Assembly: GCF_021869535.1 (NCBI RefSeq)
Contig: NW_026262593.1
Coordinates: 56,843,318 to 56,907,317, forward strand
DNA: 64,000 nt
Origin: Mytilus californianus
Lineage: Eukaryota; Mollusca; Bivalvia; Mytilida; Mytilidae
Direction of reading: 5' to 3'
Shown: one piece after another, positions 13,425-25,000 of the stretch
Position numbering within the stretch: position 1 is the stretch's first letter
Layout: every line of letters begins with the position of its first letter
The notes under the pieces: generated by a model
Told to the model about the DNA's origin: nothing
The model's database searches: none
What the model saw: the letters and a program-made list of their open reading frames with translations, nothing else
Position numbers and translations under genes: made by a program

Positions 13425-16400
13425 ATGACACCATTACGTGACTGAAATACAACATAAATAAACCCAAGAACACTCAGGACAGCGAAATACATAAATAAAA
13501 AACATATTAGTACATTACATCATGTTAACCACAGAATAACAGCAGACACCACCCATTAATTGAACCAGTAGACAGTTATCACCCTTTATTGTAAATTACA
13601 GTTTTGACATATAGTTATTTAAGAATTAATTATATTATGTCGGGATATGAAGGTTGTTTACATACAAATAAGGTGTCAAGCTATCTAAAAAAAACCAGGT
13701 TTAACCAATCATTTTATTCGGAAAACACTTATATATTTACTTAAGTTGGGAAAATGTCAGCAACCTTGAATGCAAAAGTGTTTTGCAGAACCGAAAGTCT
13801 TCTATTTTGTTCCTGTCGTTAAAAAACATACAGTTTTATAAAAATCACTTATAATTGTATCAAAGTACTTATAGTGAAATTCAATTAAAATTCAAAAGAA
13901 ATAGAACTGCAGTTCTGGGAAAGGATATAATATTGTTTTTTCAAAGGTTTTACAGTATTTAACCTGAATCTGTTTTTAAATCAATTACACACGAAAAACG
14001 CTAAACTGGTAATGCAAATTCAATTCAGATGTGTAATATATGAAGATTACAAAAACAGTAAAATAAAAAAAAAATTAAAAAAAACAGTCAGCACTAGTTT
14101 GCATAAGAAAAGTAATGTGGAATGAGGACATTTTAAATTACAAATAACAAAAATGTAGACCATCAAAATACAATATTAAAATCTATCGTTGTGTTGCGTC
14201 TGATAAGGGTCGATGGCTATGTGTTAATCAGAAACGATCATACACTAAAATTGATAGCCAAGATCCTATAAGTGCCTAGACATGGAGGGCAAAATGACTA
14301 ACATAGGCGTGAAAAAAAGAAAAGAATTTATCTAAGATTGACTTTTTCTGCAGAACCCTATGTTTAATAAAAGAATTCAACTGATATCTTGAAAACACCT
14401 GTTATCGAACATCCATACACATTTCAAAAGGATTATTGAACCTTACTATTGTTTCTATTATTTCCTATTCATTCGTTTCACCGGTATATATGTCAAAGTA
14501 CTAGTTGTGAAATGAAAATTGAATTTAGATAGCAAAAAAAGTTTTGAATTGTGTGTGGCTTTTACAAATACAAATGTGGGTGATAATTATGTCTAAGCAA
14601 TTGTTTTATCTGTTTAGATACCGAATTGACTAATGAAGAGAGATTTATGGTCGAAATGTGCATCTGGTGCAGAAAAAAATTGGTATTATACAAGTAACAA
14701 ACAATGACTTACATAATAATCGAAATACAAAACAAAATCGTTTCTAAAATATTGATACAGTAATATTAAGACAGATTGGAGAGCTTTACAATTTAAACAA
14801 AATTCAACAATAACCGACCCCTCCGATAAGTCTCCAATCGTTATTGACTAGAATTGTCAGTTTTTCTACCGAATATCGGTAGTCAATCAATCAATCAAAA
14901 TCACCGATAAAGTTTAGGTTTAAACAAACGTAAATAATAACAAACAACTCATGGTCAAAACTTGAGCCAACAAGAAACAGTTTTGATGAATCTGGTATCA
15001 ACCAGTTGTAATTTCTATATCAAAGTCTTCTTATGGTTCTCTATCAAAATGTTTAAGCCTATATCTCTTTTTCAGTTTGAATCTCGGATTGTATGTTCAT
15101 TTCTTTTCAGCATTTCTGTTGCATTTGTTCAGCATTTCTGTTGCAATTTTTCAACATTTCTGTTGCATTTTATATGTTCCTACAACCTCACTACCAAAGA
15201 AATTGTTGACGTCTTTTAACAATTCACGTATTTTCTTATATATCATATTTTGTCAAATGAGTATCAATAATGCAATACTTTCAACTGAATAGATCCTAAA
15301 ATTACAATCATCATAGATACCAGGTTTCAAACTATGTATTTGCAAGACGCGCGTTTCGTCTACAAAAGACTCTTTAGCAAAATTCGAATCAAAAAAGTTA
15401 AAAAAGCCTTTTAAGGTACGAAGTTGAAGAGCATTTAGGACCCAAATAACCAAAAGGTTTGCCAAGATCAGGTTATTGATATTGGGGAAGAACATTCTAA
15501 GCAATTGAAAAAAAATTGTAAACAGTTAGTTTAAAATTATGATCGTATCAAAGATAATTCATTTCATCACAGAAATGCTGAATACTGGGCTGGTGATACC
15601 CTCGATGAGGAAACCTTTAGCAGGAGTGGCATCGACGGAATGGTTGTAAATAAAAGTCAACACAGATGACCAGGATGATAAAAAAATGTATTTTCCAGAC
15701 GCGGATTTAGTCCACTAAAAGAGAGGCGAAAGATACCAAAGGGACATTCAAACTCATAAGTCGAAAATAAACTGACAACGCCATGGCTAAAAAAGAAAAA
15801 AAAAAGACAAACAGACAAACAATAGTACACACAACACAACATAGAAAACTAAAGACAGAGCAACACGAACCCCACCAAATACTGGGGTGATCTCAGGTGC
15901 TTCGGAGGCGTAAGCCGATCCTGCTCAACATGTAGCACCCGTCGTGTTGCTCATGTTAGTACAAACCCGGTAATAAGTTTAATTCGATAGGTCACATTCG
16001 GGAATCAAGCTCATCAGTGACGTTTGAATTGAAAATGTCTGTAAAAAGTCAAATTAAGTACGATACGTTCTTTATAAAGAAAAGTAAAACCAGTTTATTT
16101 ATTGTAAATTATGATATGCATGTTTTGTGCAAACAAGTTTGTCTTAGACTTGTCGTTTCATCAGCACAGTCGATTGAAACATAAGGTCAAGCGACTTATC
16201 AATTAAGTGTTACTTGCGGGGTTTTTGTTTCTAAACTTAAGTAATATTTGAAATGATTTATTGAATGCTATTGGTATTTTCTTTCTTTTGGCCCTGATGT
16301 TTTTTATCGTTTTGTATCGCTTCTTTCGTATTTTAAATCATTTTAAACAGGCAAAAAATACCAATCTCAAAGTAGGGTTGTGTTTTATTATGCACTGCCA

Positions 16401-18420
16401 AATATATACAGGACTAATTGGAGTTTTAATTAAAGCACATTGACTGCTCGTAAACGCTACTCATATAACTACTTGCTAATTTAAGTAGCTTTCTTACCTG
16501 AGAGGATTTTGTTTCATAATAAGACATTCACTTAAAAATTGAAGCATAGTGAAAATTTTTGATTTGCTTATGTTAGTCCTGAAGCATTCACATAAAGTGC
16601 ATATACGCTACCGCCATTGTTTTCACGATATTGCAAAAGTTTTGGGATAACGGATATATAGGAACTTAGTTGACCACCCGCTTTTATAAAATAACCATGA
16701 ATGTTCGTCATCTTGAGTAATCAATCATACTTTATTGCCATTCTACTTTGATAATTGTTTTTGTTATTTTCTATCAGGATTGGTAGTCAATACCTTTTGA
16801 TAAAATCGTAGAAAAACAATATGGAGATAATGTAGTACGATTGGAAATGAGAGAGCTATCCGTCATAAGATAAGGATGTAAATAAAAACGTGTTATAGTT
16901 CGACTTTCGACAATGAACGAAACCTATTAATTACAATAAGCTATGCAATACCCTTGGATAAAAAAATATGTACCCAAGTGAAAAGAAAAAAAAAATCGAC
17001 TCATGTGGGGTAATGACATTACGTGATAATCACTTATGCCAATCGAGAGCCATGTGACATTACATTATCCTGGTTTCTGAAAGGCACATACAGAATTTGT
17101 TAGGGTTTAACATGTTTGTCAGTGCTCAAAACTTAAGACAATGGTACACAAGATAAAAACCAGAATAATTACTGAACTTTGAATTAATCAAAGGTAAACA
17201 CCGATGCTTATGATATGTTGAAAATTTATTATATTTCACTATATTATGTCTTTATCCACCAGTAAATACCATTTTAACACAGATTTCTGAAAGGTAAAAA
17301 TTATATCATGCGGGATGTATAAATTCCCAATAACGTCCGGTTAAAATGGGTATTTTAAATCCGATGCATCGCGTAGATTGTGCCACGTTGTGTGCACATG
17401 AAGAACCCTTGCAATCATACCTTGAGAGGTCAGTAGTTGACCGGTTTCAATGCTGAATTGCTGTCCCTATCAAACATATCATGTCTTTGCGAGTGGCATT
17501 CCAAATATTCCGCAATTATCCTGGTAGATCGCATATTGCAGGACCTTCATATTGTATGCACTAGTATTGTTTATATTTTTCTTTTCCTTAACATGCATGA
17601 CATTGTTGCCATTGGACGTTAAGCAAACAATAATCACATTATTAAATTGGTTGAAAACAGCTTTAAGACAAAAGGAGAAATTTCAGCTATCGAATTATGA
17701 ACTCTTCATTTCTATGTGAAAATATCACAGAAACTCCTGTATATGGAGTATATGTCTAACAGTTCATAAAATATTTCAGGGCATGGGTTTGTTTTCATTA
17801 ATTACTTGTTATAGGATTGCTGCATACCAGAACAAGGAAGCTATTGAACCAAGGTTTCATATTTGTAAAATTGCTTGCAGCTCTTTGAACGTTTTCCTGA
17901 TATAGTAATTATGTTGGTTCGTGCTGCTCAGTCTCTTGCTCTCCATATATCATGGTATCGTGGTGTTTGTTTTTAATCTTGATTTATAATATTTGATTGT
18001 CCAATCTGCTTCTATATTAAGTGTAAAACTATGATTCCACAAATTTTTTAGGAATATGTCTTTATTAAAAGCAAGAATATAGCAATATATCTTTGATAGG
18101 CATTATAAAAGAACTGATTAAATAATGAATAAAAATTATGAAAATACACGAACATTTTCCTCGATAGTTCTGACATCTGAGGAGAACTTACAAACGTTTA
18201 TGATAATATGCATTTCAGAGTATAACGAATAAAAGAAGCACAATGTAATAAAACAACAATGACAATGGTAAAAATGACTAAACTATAATCATAGTTGATT
18301 CAAAATATGCATTAAAACAATGAAAATGTATGGAATTGTTATTTGAAATAATGTTGTCTATGAAAATGAACAAATAGCAGTGAAAAAAACAAATATAAGT
18401 AAAATAAAGTCATCATTTTA
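13425..18420. other. Intergenic, repeats only
   Basis: No supported gene. Contains the repeat pieces near 14.65 kb and 15.3-15.5 kb and the Penelope-like tail at 15.7 kb. The rest is unremarkable AT-rich DNA. Confidence 0.55.
15715..16010 (-). mobile_element. Penelope-like element, 5'-truncated tail copy
   Basis: Begins GAGAGGCGAAAGATACCAAA on the plus strand and carries the same ordered blocks as the other tails, including CCATGGCTAAAAAAG, AACCCCACCAAA and GTAGCACCCGTCGTGTTGCT. It stops near AATTCGATAGGTCACATT. Ends of these copies differ, as expected for truncated reverse transcription. Confidence 0.7.
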
Positions 18421-18423
18421 GAT

Positions 18424-18633
18424 ACTGTGGATTTATTATTATTCGTTAAATATAAATTTTCGTGGATTTCGTGGTTACTCAGTAACCACAAATTCCAATG
18501 TACAACGAATTACACATTTTCTATAAGAATGTATGCAGACTTTGGCCAAACCACGAAATCAAATATCCACGAAAATGCAAGTTTTCCTTAATCCAGGCAA
18601 ATTGGTATCCACAAAAACAAATGAATCCACAGT
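18424..18633. mobile_element. MITE-like inverted-repeat element
   Basis: Ends ACTGTGGATTTATT and the inverse AATGAATCCACAGT enclose about 210 bp with internal palindromic parts (CCACGAAATC, ATTTCGTGG-type words, GGTTACTCAGTAACC). No coding frame. Confidence 0.65.
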
Positions 18634-18676
18634 GCACACCAAATGTTAACATCCATCCTTTCCGGATGCAATTGCT

Positions 18677-19329
18677 ATTAAAGGGGCATTAGCTGTCAAA
18701 TTTATGTTCACCTTTTCCATTCAAAAACATTCAAAACGTCTATATAAAAAAAGTCATTTAGAAAAAAAACACAAATCGTGAACTCGTTAAAATGTATCAA
18801 AAATTTCCATTGTATTTAAGAATGGTTGTCATATAATTAAGCATCGCGATGATCTCCGTAGAACGTCGTAGGTCATACCACCTGATGTAAAGAATACTAT
18901 ACACATAAATACTACGGCAAGCACGGGCAATTGCATAATGACAAGTTTTCTATGTATTTTAGGTTCCATGCATAGATTAAAAAATATGTAAATCATTATT
19001 TTACTTGTATGTGAATGATTTTTTGGAGACAAAAGTCAACAAAAGAGATCTTCCGGTTGCTGCCTTTTTTTTAACTTTTCAATGTTGTCATTCTTTTGTT
19101 TTTTTTAAAACTAAACATGTGGACCACGCGTAACTAACCCCCCTCAAGGGTCAATTTGAAGTTCACATGAATACACATTGAAATAAATTGTTGACTTGCA
19201 AGCCAATAATACATCGTCTATGTTTTGAGCTTTTTTTGATAAAATTAAACCAAGTTGACTGTTAATAGAGAAATATTATTTCACAATTTTGCTTTTTTTG
19301 TCAACTTCGTAGCTAATGCCCCTTTAAAT
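18677..19329. mobile_element. TTAA-flanked inverted-repeat element (non-autonomous DNA transposon)
   Basis: AAAGGGGCATTAGCT at 18680-18694 and its exact inverse AGCTAATGCCCCTTT at 19311-19325 bound a piece of about 650 bp. Both ends touch TTAA, so the target duplication may be TTAA with AGGGGCATTAGCT as the terminal repeat, the habit of piggyBac-type elements. The inside has no transposase frame. A copy of the flanking DNA without the element lies at about 19.58-19.64 kb. Confidence 0.7.
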
Positions 19330-19574
19330 TATATAAATTGTTGAGAATCAACTAAAACATGTACATATCATTAACAATGATAACAAATGATAACAAATGT
19401 ATTAATGATCTTGTAATAATCAAAGTTAATTAAAACAATACATAACAACAATTAAAACATGCTGATTTTGTGTTTAGCTGGCAGCTATCACAAAGCTGAA
19501 TAGATAACAATAAAGAAAAACAAAAGAATATGAATACAATTAAATTATCATTATAACTAAAGACCTATAGATAA

Positions 19575-19640
19575 TACGTATATCCATCCTTACCGGATGC
19601 AATTAGTATTAATTTATATAAATTGTTCAAAAGTCAGTGA
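19575..19640 (+). repeat. Duplicate of the element's flanks: apparent empty site
   Basis: ATCCATCCTTACCGGATGCA followed by ATTAGTATTAATTTATATAA matches, joined, the sequence left of the 18.68-kb element (ATCCATCCTTTCCGGATGCA, ATTGCTATTAA) and right of it (ATTATATAAATTGTT). Confidence 0.6.
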
Positions 19641-19644
19641 AAAA

Positions 19645-21930
19645 ACACATATATAGCAATCTTGAATTAAAAAAAAAAATCTAAGTATGGTAACATCAAC
19701 ATTACCTTTTTTATAAATTCCCGAAGAAAACAACAACTAACGAACACACCACAAACTATTTATTGTTTGAACAGGAGAATTATAAGCTATCTAAAATTTC
19801 ATTAGCCTTATATTTGCATATCTTGTTATTGTTTTATCGATGAAAACATTTGAGTTGAATAACATTATGATTGATAGTTACATCATTTTTAATGTTTGAA
19901 GGTTAGGGCAAGTATCAATTCTAAAAATACCAATTTCATATCTTACATTCGGAGTTATTATCAAAACAATTCTATATCAGCACCAGTGATCACAGCCTTA
20001 TAGAATTGTTTTCATTTTCCGTATTATAGTCATTCATATGACATTCTTTTTCCATTTCATAGTTTGCTTTAGTCGTCATTGCATTTTTACTTTTACGGAC
20101 TTTAATGATTTTTTTCCTTTGTGTATTTTACTATTTTTTTGTTCTTTTATTGTGTTTCAAATTTTTCACCAATTTTGACTTTTCATAGTACATTATGACA
20201 ACTTATCTTAATTGTTGTATTAACACATGAAAAAGTATAACAAAATTAGCGAACTCCAGTGCAAATCCAATAAAGGGGAAGTCCATAAAAACTGTCAACA
20301 TCAAACGCTATCAATCAACGGAACAAGTGAAAAACAACTGCCATTTACCTGATTTGGTACACACATTTTCCGTAAAATAGTGGGTTAAAACTGGTTTTAA
20401 ATGTAAATACACATCCCATTTATATGACTTGTATAACAAACTTTGAACAAATTTACATAAAAAAAGGCACCACTACATTTGAAAAATACAATATTTAATT
20501 TATTATTTTGAGAAGAGATGACTGAAAGGTTGATGCACATTACTGCTGTAGACTAGATATTTATGAGAACGAAGAACCACTTCCAAGAAACGACGTAATA
20601 ACCAGTCTAAAATAGATGGGAATGGTTTAAGTATCGTGAATCAATCTTTATTATAGGTATTTCTATGATTACCAATAACATGAACAATAAGTATCGGACA
20701 GGATTTATGTTTTCAAATGTTGAGCAATTTGGAAATGGGAGATAAAATTTAATTCAGTTTTTAATATTATGCTAGGAATGCAATTACCATTATACCCTTT
20801 TTAAATTTTTTTTTTAATTTGATTGATGAAAAATCATCTATTTGATGAGAACAATCTTTATACAGCTTCCTACTTAAAAAAAAGGAAAACACATTGTAAG
20901 GATTACATCGAATGCAGTTCTTTTTTACTCATAAAAAAACATTTGTTTTATAAGTATTGTTAATTATTGACTAGAGTTTGTAACACAGTAAAATCCAGAA
21001 TTTGTTACACAGTAGAATCAAGTACTGGCAACAAAACATATAAGTGCACAAAGAATTTGCATTGGTTCGACACGATTCTATTCTTCACCTGTTAAGATAT
21101 AGTCCTGCGGCTCTTTTCACAAAAAATCTTAAGAATAAAAATACTCGTAAGTCATACACATTTCAGTATAACTTACGATCAATCTTAATCGTAAGTTTTT
21201 TTGTGAAAAGAGTCGCTGAAATATAAAAAAAGGAGATGTGGCAATGAACCATATGTCTGTTGAAAAAAATGTTAGAACATGTACATATATCAATCTTTAT
21301 GAACTGTTATGAACTTCTTTTAAAATGTTCAATTTTCATGTGTCGCTTTCTTTTGATGTAGAATCATTATTTTGTTCGTATTGCATATTGATTTGTCAAA
21401 TTGAACAGAATGTATAGATCCTATGAACAGTGATTTCTGATCCGAAATCTATAAACAACTTCACTGTGCAGAACAAGCAGAAAATATAAAAAAAAGGTTT
21501 ATTATTAACATTCAATTAATCTATGTTAATTTGATATTTCAAAATGATGATTGTTATAAGGAGAACACGCACGTATGGCGTACTTACGCCTGTTATTATG
21601 ATGTGTGTTTACTTTGATAGTAGTTAATTAACCTTCATTAACCATTATACAAAAAGAAAACAACCATGTTTGGTCTATGTGCGGTGGAATCATGTATATT
21701 CACTCGAAAAATATGTCTCATGGCAGAAAGAGAATTAGGTTTGTTTTGGTTAATATAATTTTGCATACATTATTGAGATTTTAATAACTAATTTGCATTT
21801 AATTGTTCAAATAAACAAAAGTTACCGTATACACATGTATATTTATCGTATATTTATCATTGTATCGACATCAATGTATGCATAGTTTCCTATGTTTGTT
21901 GTAATGAATTGAAACAAAATTATTAAAAAA
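19645..21930. other. Intergenic, downstream of the channel gene
   Basis: No supported gene. Weak repeat similarity at 20.26-20.42 kb, a doublet of TTTGTAACACAGTAAAATCC-like words near 20.98-21.02 kb, and the MITE at 21.1 kb. Confidence 0.55.
21107..21216. mobile_element. Short palindromic MITE
   Basis: GCGGCTCTTTTCACAAAAAA at the left and the inverse ending TTTTTGTGAAAAGAGTCGC at the right, with an inner inverted pair (CTTAAGA.. / ..GTAAG, CTTACGATCAATCTTAATCG). About 110 bp in all. Located some 700 bp downstream of the channel gene's 3' end. Confidence 0.65.
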
Positions 21931-21939
21931 TAATTTTAC

Positions 21940-21945
21940 TTTATT
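21940..21945 (-). terminator. Polyadenylation signal AATAAA
   Basis: AATAAA on the minus strand, 13 nt past the TAA and 64 nt past the TAG of the last channel exon. Position and strand suit the 3' end of the transcript, with a very short 3' UTR. Confidence 0.6.
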
Positions 21946-22009
21946 TACTTCTAACATATTAATCTGATGACACAGACTGAATGTCAGAATCATCCTCATC
22001 TGACGATGA

Positions 22010-22087
22010 CTATCCAAAGTGATGGTCATCATCCTCATCTTCCGTTAGGTCTTCCAAATTCTCCAGAGTTTTGGAACTTTTTGATAA
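22010..22087 (-). CDS. TRPM-like exon 25: C-terminal exon
   Basis: Reads LSKSSKTLENLEDLTEDEDD then DHHFG and TAG. The acceptor TTGTTTTGCACTTCAG is strong and phase 0 agrees with exon 24. Past the TAG the same frame stays open for 16 acidic or serine codons (SSSDEDDSDIQSVSSD) to TAA at 21959-21961. AATAAA follows 13 nt after TAA. Either the TAG is the true end or it is a nonsense allele or error within a longer acidic tail. Confidence 0.7.
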   Translation of the reverse strand, partial: LSKSSKTLENLEDLTEDEDDDHHFG

Positions 22088-25000
22088 CTGAAGTGCAAAA
22101 CAATATTACATACAATACTTTGTATATACATAGTGTGTTAGTGACCTATTATTAGGTCACTGACACCTTTGTAACGAAATTATCCTACCAACTGTCTTAA
22201 CATGTGACATTCAGACTAGTGGCCTATCTAAGTGATCAAGTCGTCAATAGTAAGAACCTACTTCCATTGGTCTATACAAAACCAACTGCCAACAATAACC
22301 ACTTGTTAGCTTTAATGTGTTTTCTGCATTTATTTTCAGTCGTTCATCATCAATTTCTTCATCTGTAAATTTGGTGAAACGTTTCAGATTTTCTTCAACG
22401 TCATGTTTATTTTACGAAGGTACGCAACACTGCTGCTTACCCAATATTAAAATAAAACGCGCCCACTAACCCCATTTTAAATATTCAGGGTCTCCACGCG
22501 GTTCTCTTTTACCAATCATATTCCTAGAAATGTTTAGGAGGTAAGATAAGTATAAGTATACTCCATGTATGAAGCATTTATTGAAAGATTAAGAATAATT
22601 GTAATGTTCAGTGTTTACATGTAGGTTGTCTTTATATCCAGAAATAAATATTTATATTATGTTTGAGTTAAGAATATGAAAAACATCATCCGTCTAAACA
22701 AATTTTATTTACAGAGGGAAACAATGGTCAAGTATAACAAATTGCCGATTGCCCCATTATTTTGGAAATGGATTTTCTTTTCATGCAAACGTTTTTGTTT
22801 TATAAAATGTCTTTATTACTAAATCATATAGATATAACAATAGTATACAAAGTCATAACAATATCAAACGTCACAGTGTTAACAGACTTTACGTTGATGT
22901 AAACACAATTTTAATGTCCGGGTAGCATATTTTCAAATCGAAAAAGACATTTTGTTTCACATCACGAGATTTTGCATTTATTGTCAATTATTGACATCAT
23001 TAATACTAAAGGTAGGTGGTTTGCCATTTTTCCTATTAAGGATAGGCTCCTTCGGAAAGATATATATACATTTTCGTTATGCTTGAACATATTTAATTTG
23101 AATTGTTATCTCCTTGGCATACATTTTATTTTTATTCATTATCCAAAAAAATATTTATGAATAATGTGAAGTCAAAAAATTCCTACGAGGATTTTAGATG
23201 AACAAAACATGTACAAAACTACCAAATTGTCGATGGTGATATAACATTTGGAGTTTATCAATTGCAATTAGCTTATTCTACTGAAAATGAAAACTTGTAA
23301 ATTACCAAATAATCTTTGTATTTATCTAATGACACAATGTACGTCTTTAAACGAGATATGATTAATAAAATAACTTAAACAAGTGAATTATATTATGACG
23401 CATCTGTTCCAGTAACTAGCAACCACATGTTCTTATTGCAAAATATTAAAAAAGGTGCGATTTTTTACATACATGAAGATGTTAATCGTGAATGACGTAA
23501 TACTAAGAGGTCCGGGTAATTGTACACCTTGCGATGAACGAGAATATCTTTAGTTTACCTTATTATTTCGTTTGTCATTTTTTTCGTTCTGTGTGTCTTG
23601 TTTTTTGCTATTGGTATCCATTTGTCTCTGTAGCATCTGTTGGATATATTCAAATATTAGCACGTTATATATATGCGTTTGAATTTAATTAAAGATACTT
23701 TTACTATGAACCTATTCTAAACAAATAATGCGTTTATGGAAATATTTGTTATCCATGTTGTCAAAAATAACAAAACAATAATAATTATAAAGAAATGAAA
23801 TGTGTCGGTTGTTTGGTAAACAGATGAACTTGATCCTTCAAAAAGTAGAATTTCTTCACGTATCATTATACCGATTATTGAGTTAAAAGTAACTCATATT
23901 TTATTTCGAATTCCCCAGTTTTTTTTAAGGGGATTTGTAAATTCGTGAGGGATTTATAAGATTTTAGCATCAGAAACATCACGCACAAGTCACATGTAAC
24001 TCCTTTTCCCTCAAATGAATACTCGTCAAATATTTTCTATAAAAGGAAAAAAAAATGTATGCCTTTAAATATGTTGTGATATAATGTCAACTAACTTTGA
24101 TAAAGTATGTGTGCGCTTAAAACAGACAAGTTTAAGTTGCAGAAACTATCCATTTACAATACAGGTTGTATAAATAAACTAGCTAGGTCATGCGGTTGTG
24201 ATATAGACTTTTGAAATATATAAGATGTGTATACGTTTTGGAAGTAAAACCCTTCTAACGTTCTATGTCAGTGAAAATAAAATGTTGTCAAATAATTATA
24301 GTTTATGCGTTTCAATTTGTTTTAAAATTAAAGCGATGTAAATGTTGCTCAGTCTTTAGATTTCTATGTTGTGTTTTTGTGTACTGTTATTCGTTTGTTT
24401 TTTTTCTTTTTAAGACATGGCGTCGTCAATTTATTTTCGACTTATGAGTTTGAATGTCCCTTTGTTATCGTTCGCCTCTCTTTCAAGATAATCGTATATT
24501 AAGAACGGGATAATCGTCTCTAAAAGAGATATTTTTAAAATACGAGGACAACCCAAAAAGTATTTCGTTATAAAATTTCGAATAAAACACAAGATAATTT
24601 TGTTTTTAACTTTCTTTACATTTTAAATAATTTCATGTTTAGAATAGTTATATACCGTTTGAAATAGAATAATTAATAATTTCTTTTTATAATTTTTAAG
24701 TTACTGCAAAATATTAATACGGATAATGACTCTGATATTTTTCAGTTATTATAGTTTTTTCATCTGTTTCCTTTTGTCTCAAATGAGTCCTCATTGAAGA
24801 CCCTTTTAACGTTAGAACAAAACGCGAGATCCGTATGTGTTCCGTACTCAAAGACTACAAATCAGAAATAAAAACATTTTCTACATTTGATGCGAACGAA
24901 GCACCCATGTTTATTTACCTGGATCAGTACCACTGAAACCTAATGTTATATGAGTACTTGCATAGGCAAGGTGCAATATAACTGAACGAAGAGTTAAACA

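Noticed and set aside
14962..15292. ORFs with repeated FLLHLFS/CNFSTFLL words
   Set aside because: Produced by a local tandem of CAGCATTTCTGTTGCA-like units; low-complexity translation, not a gene.
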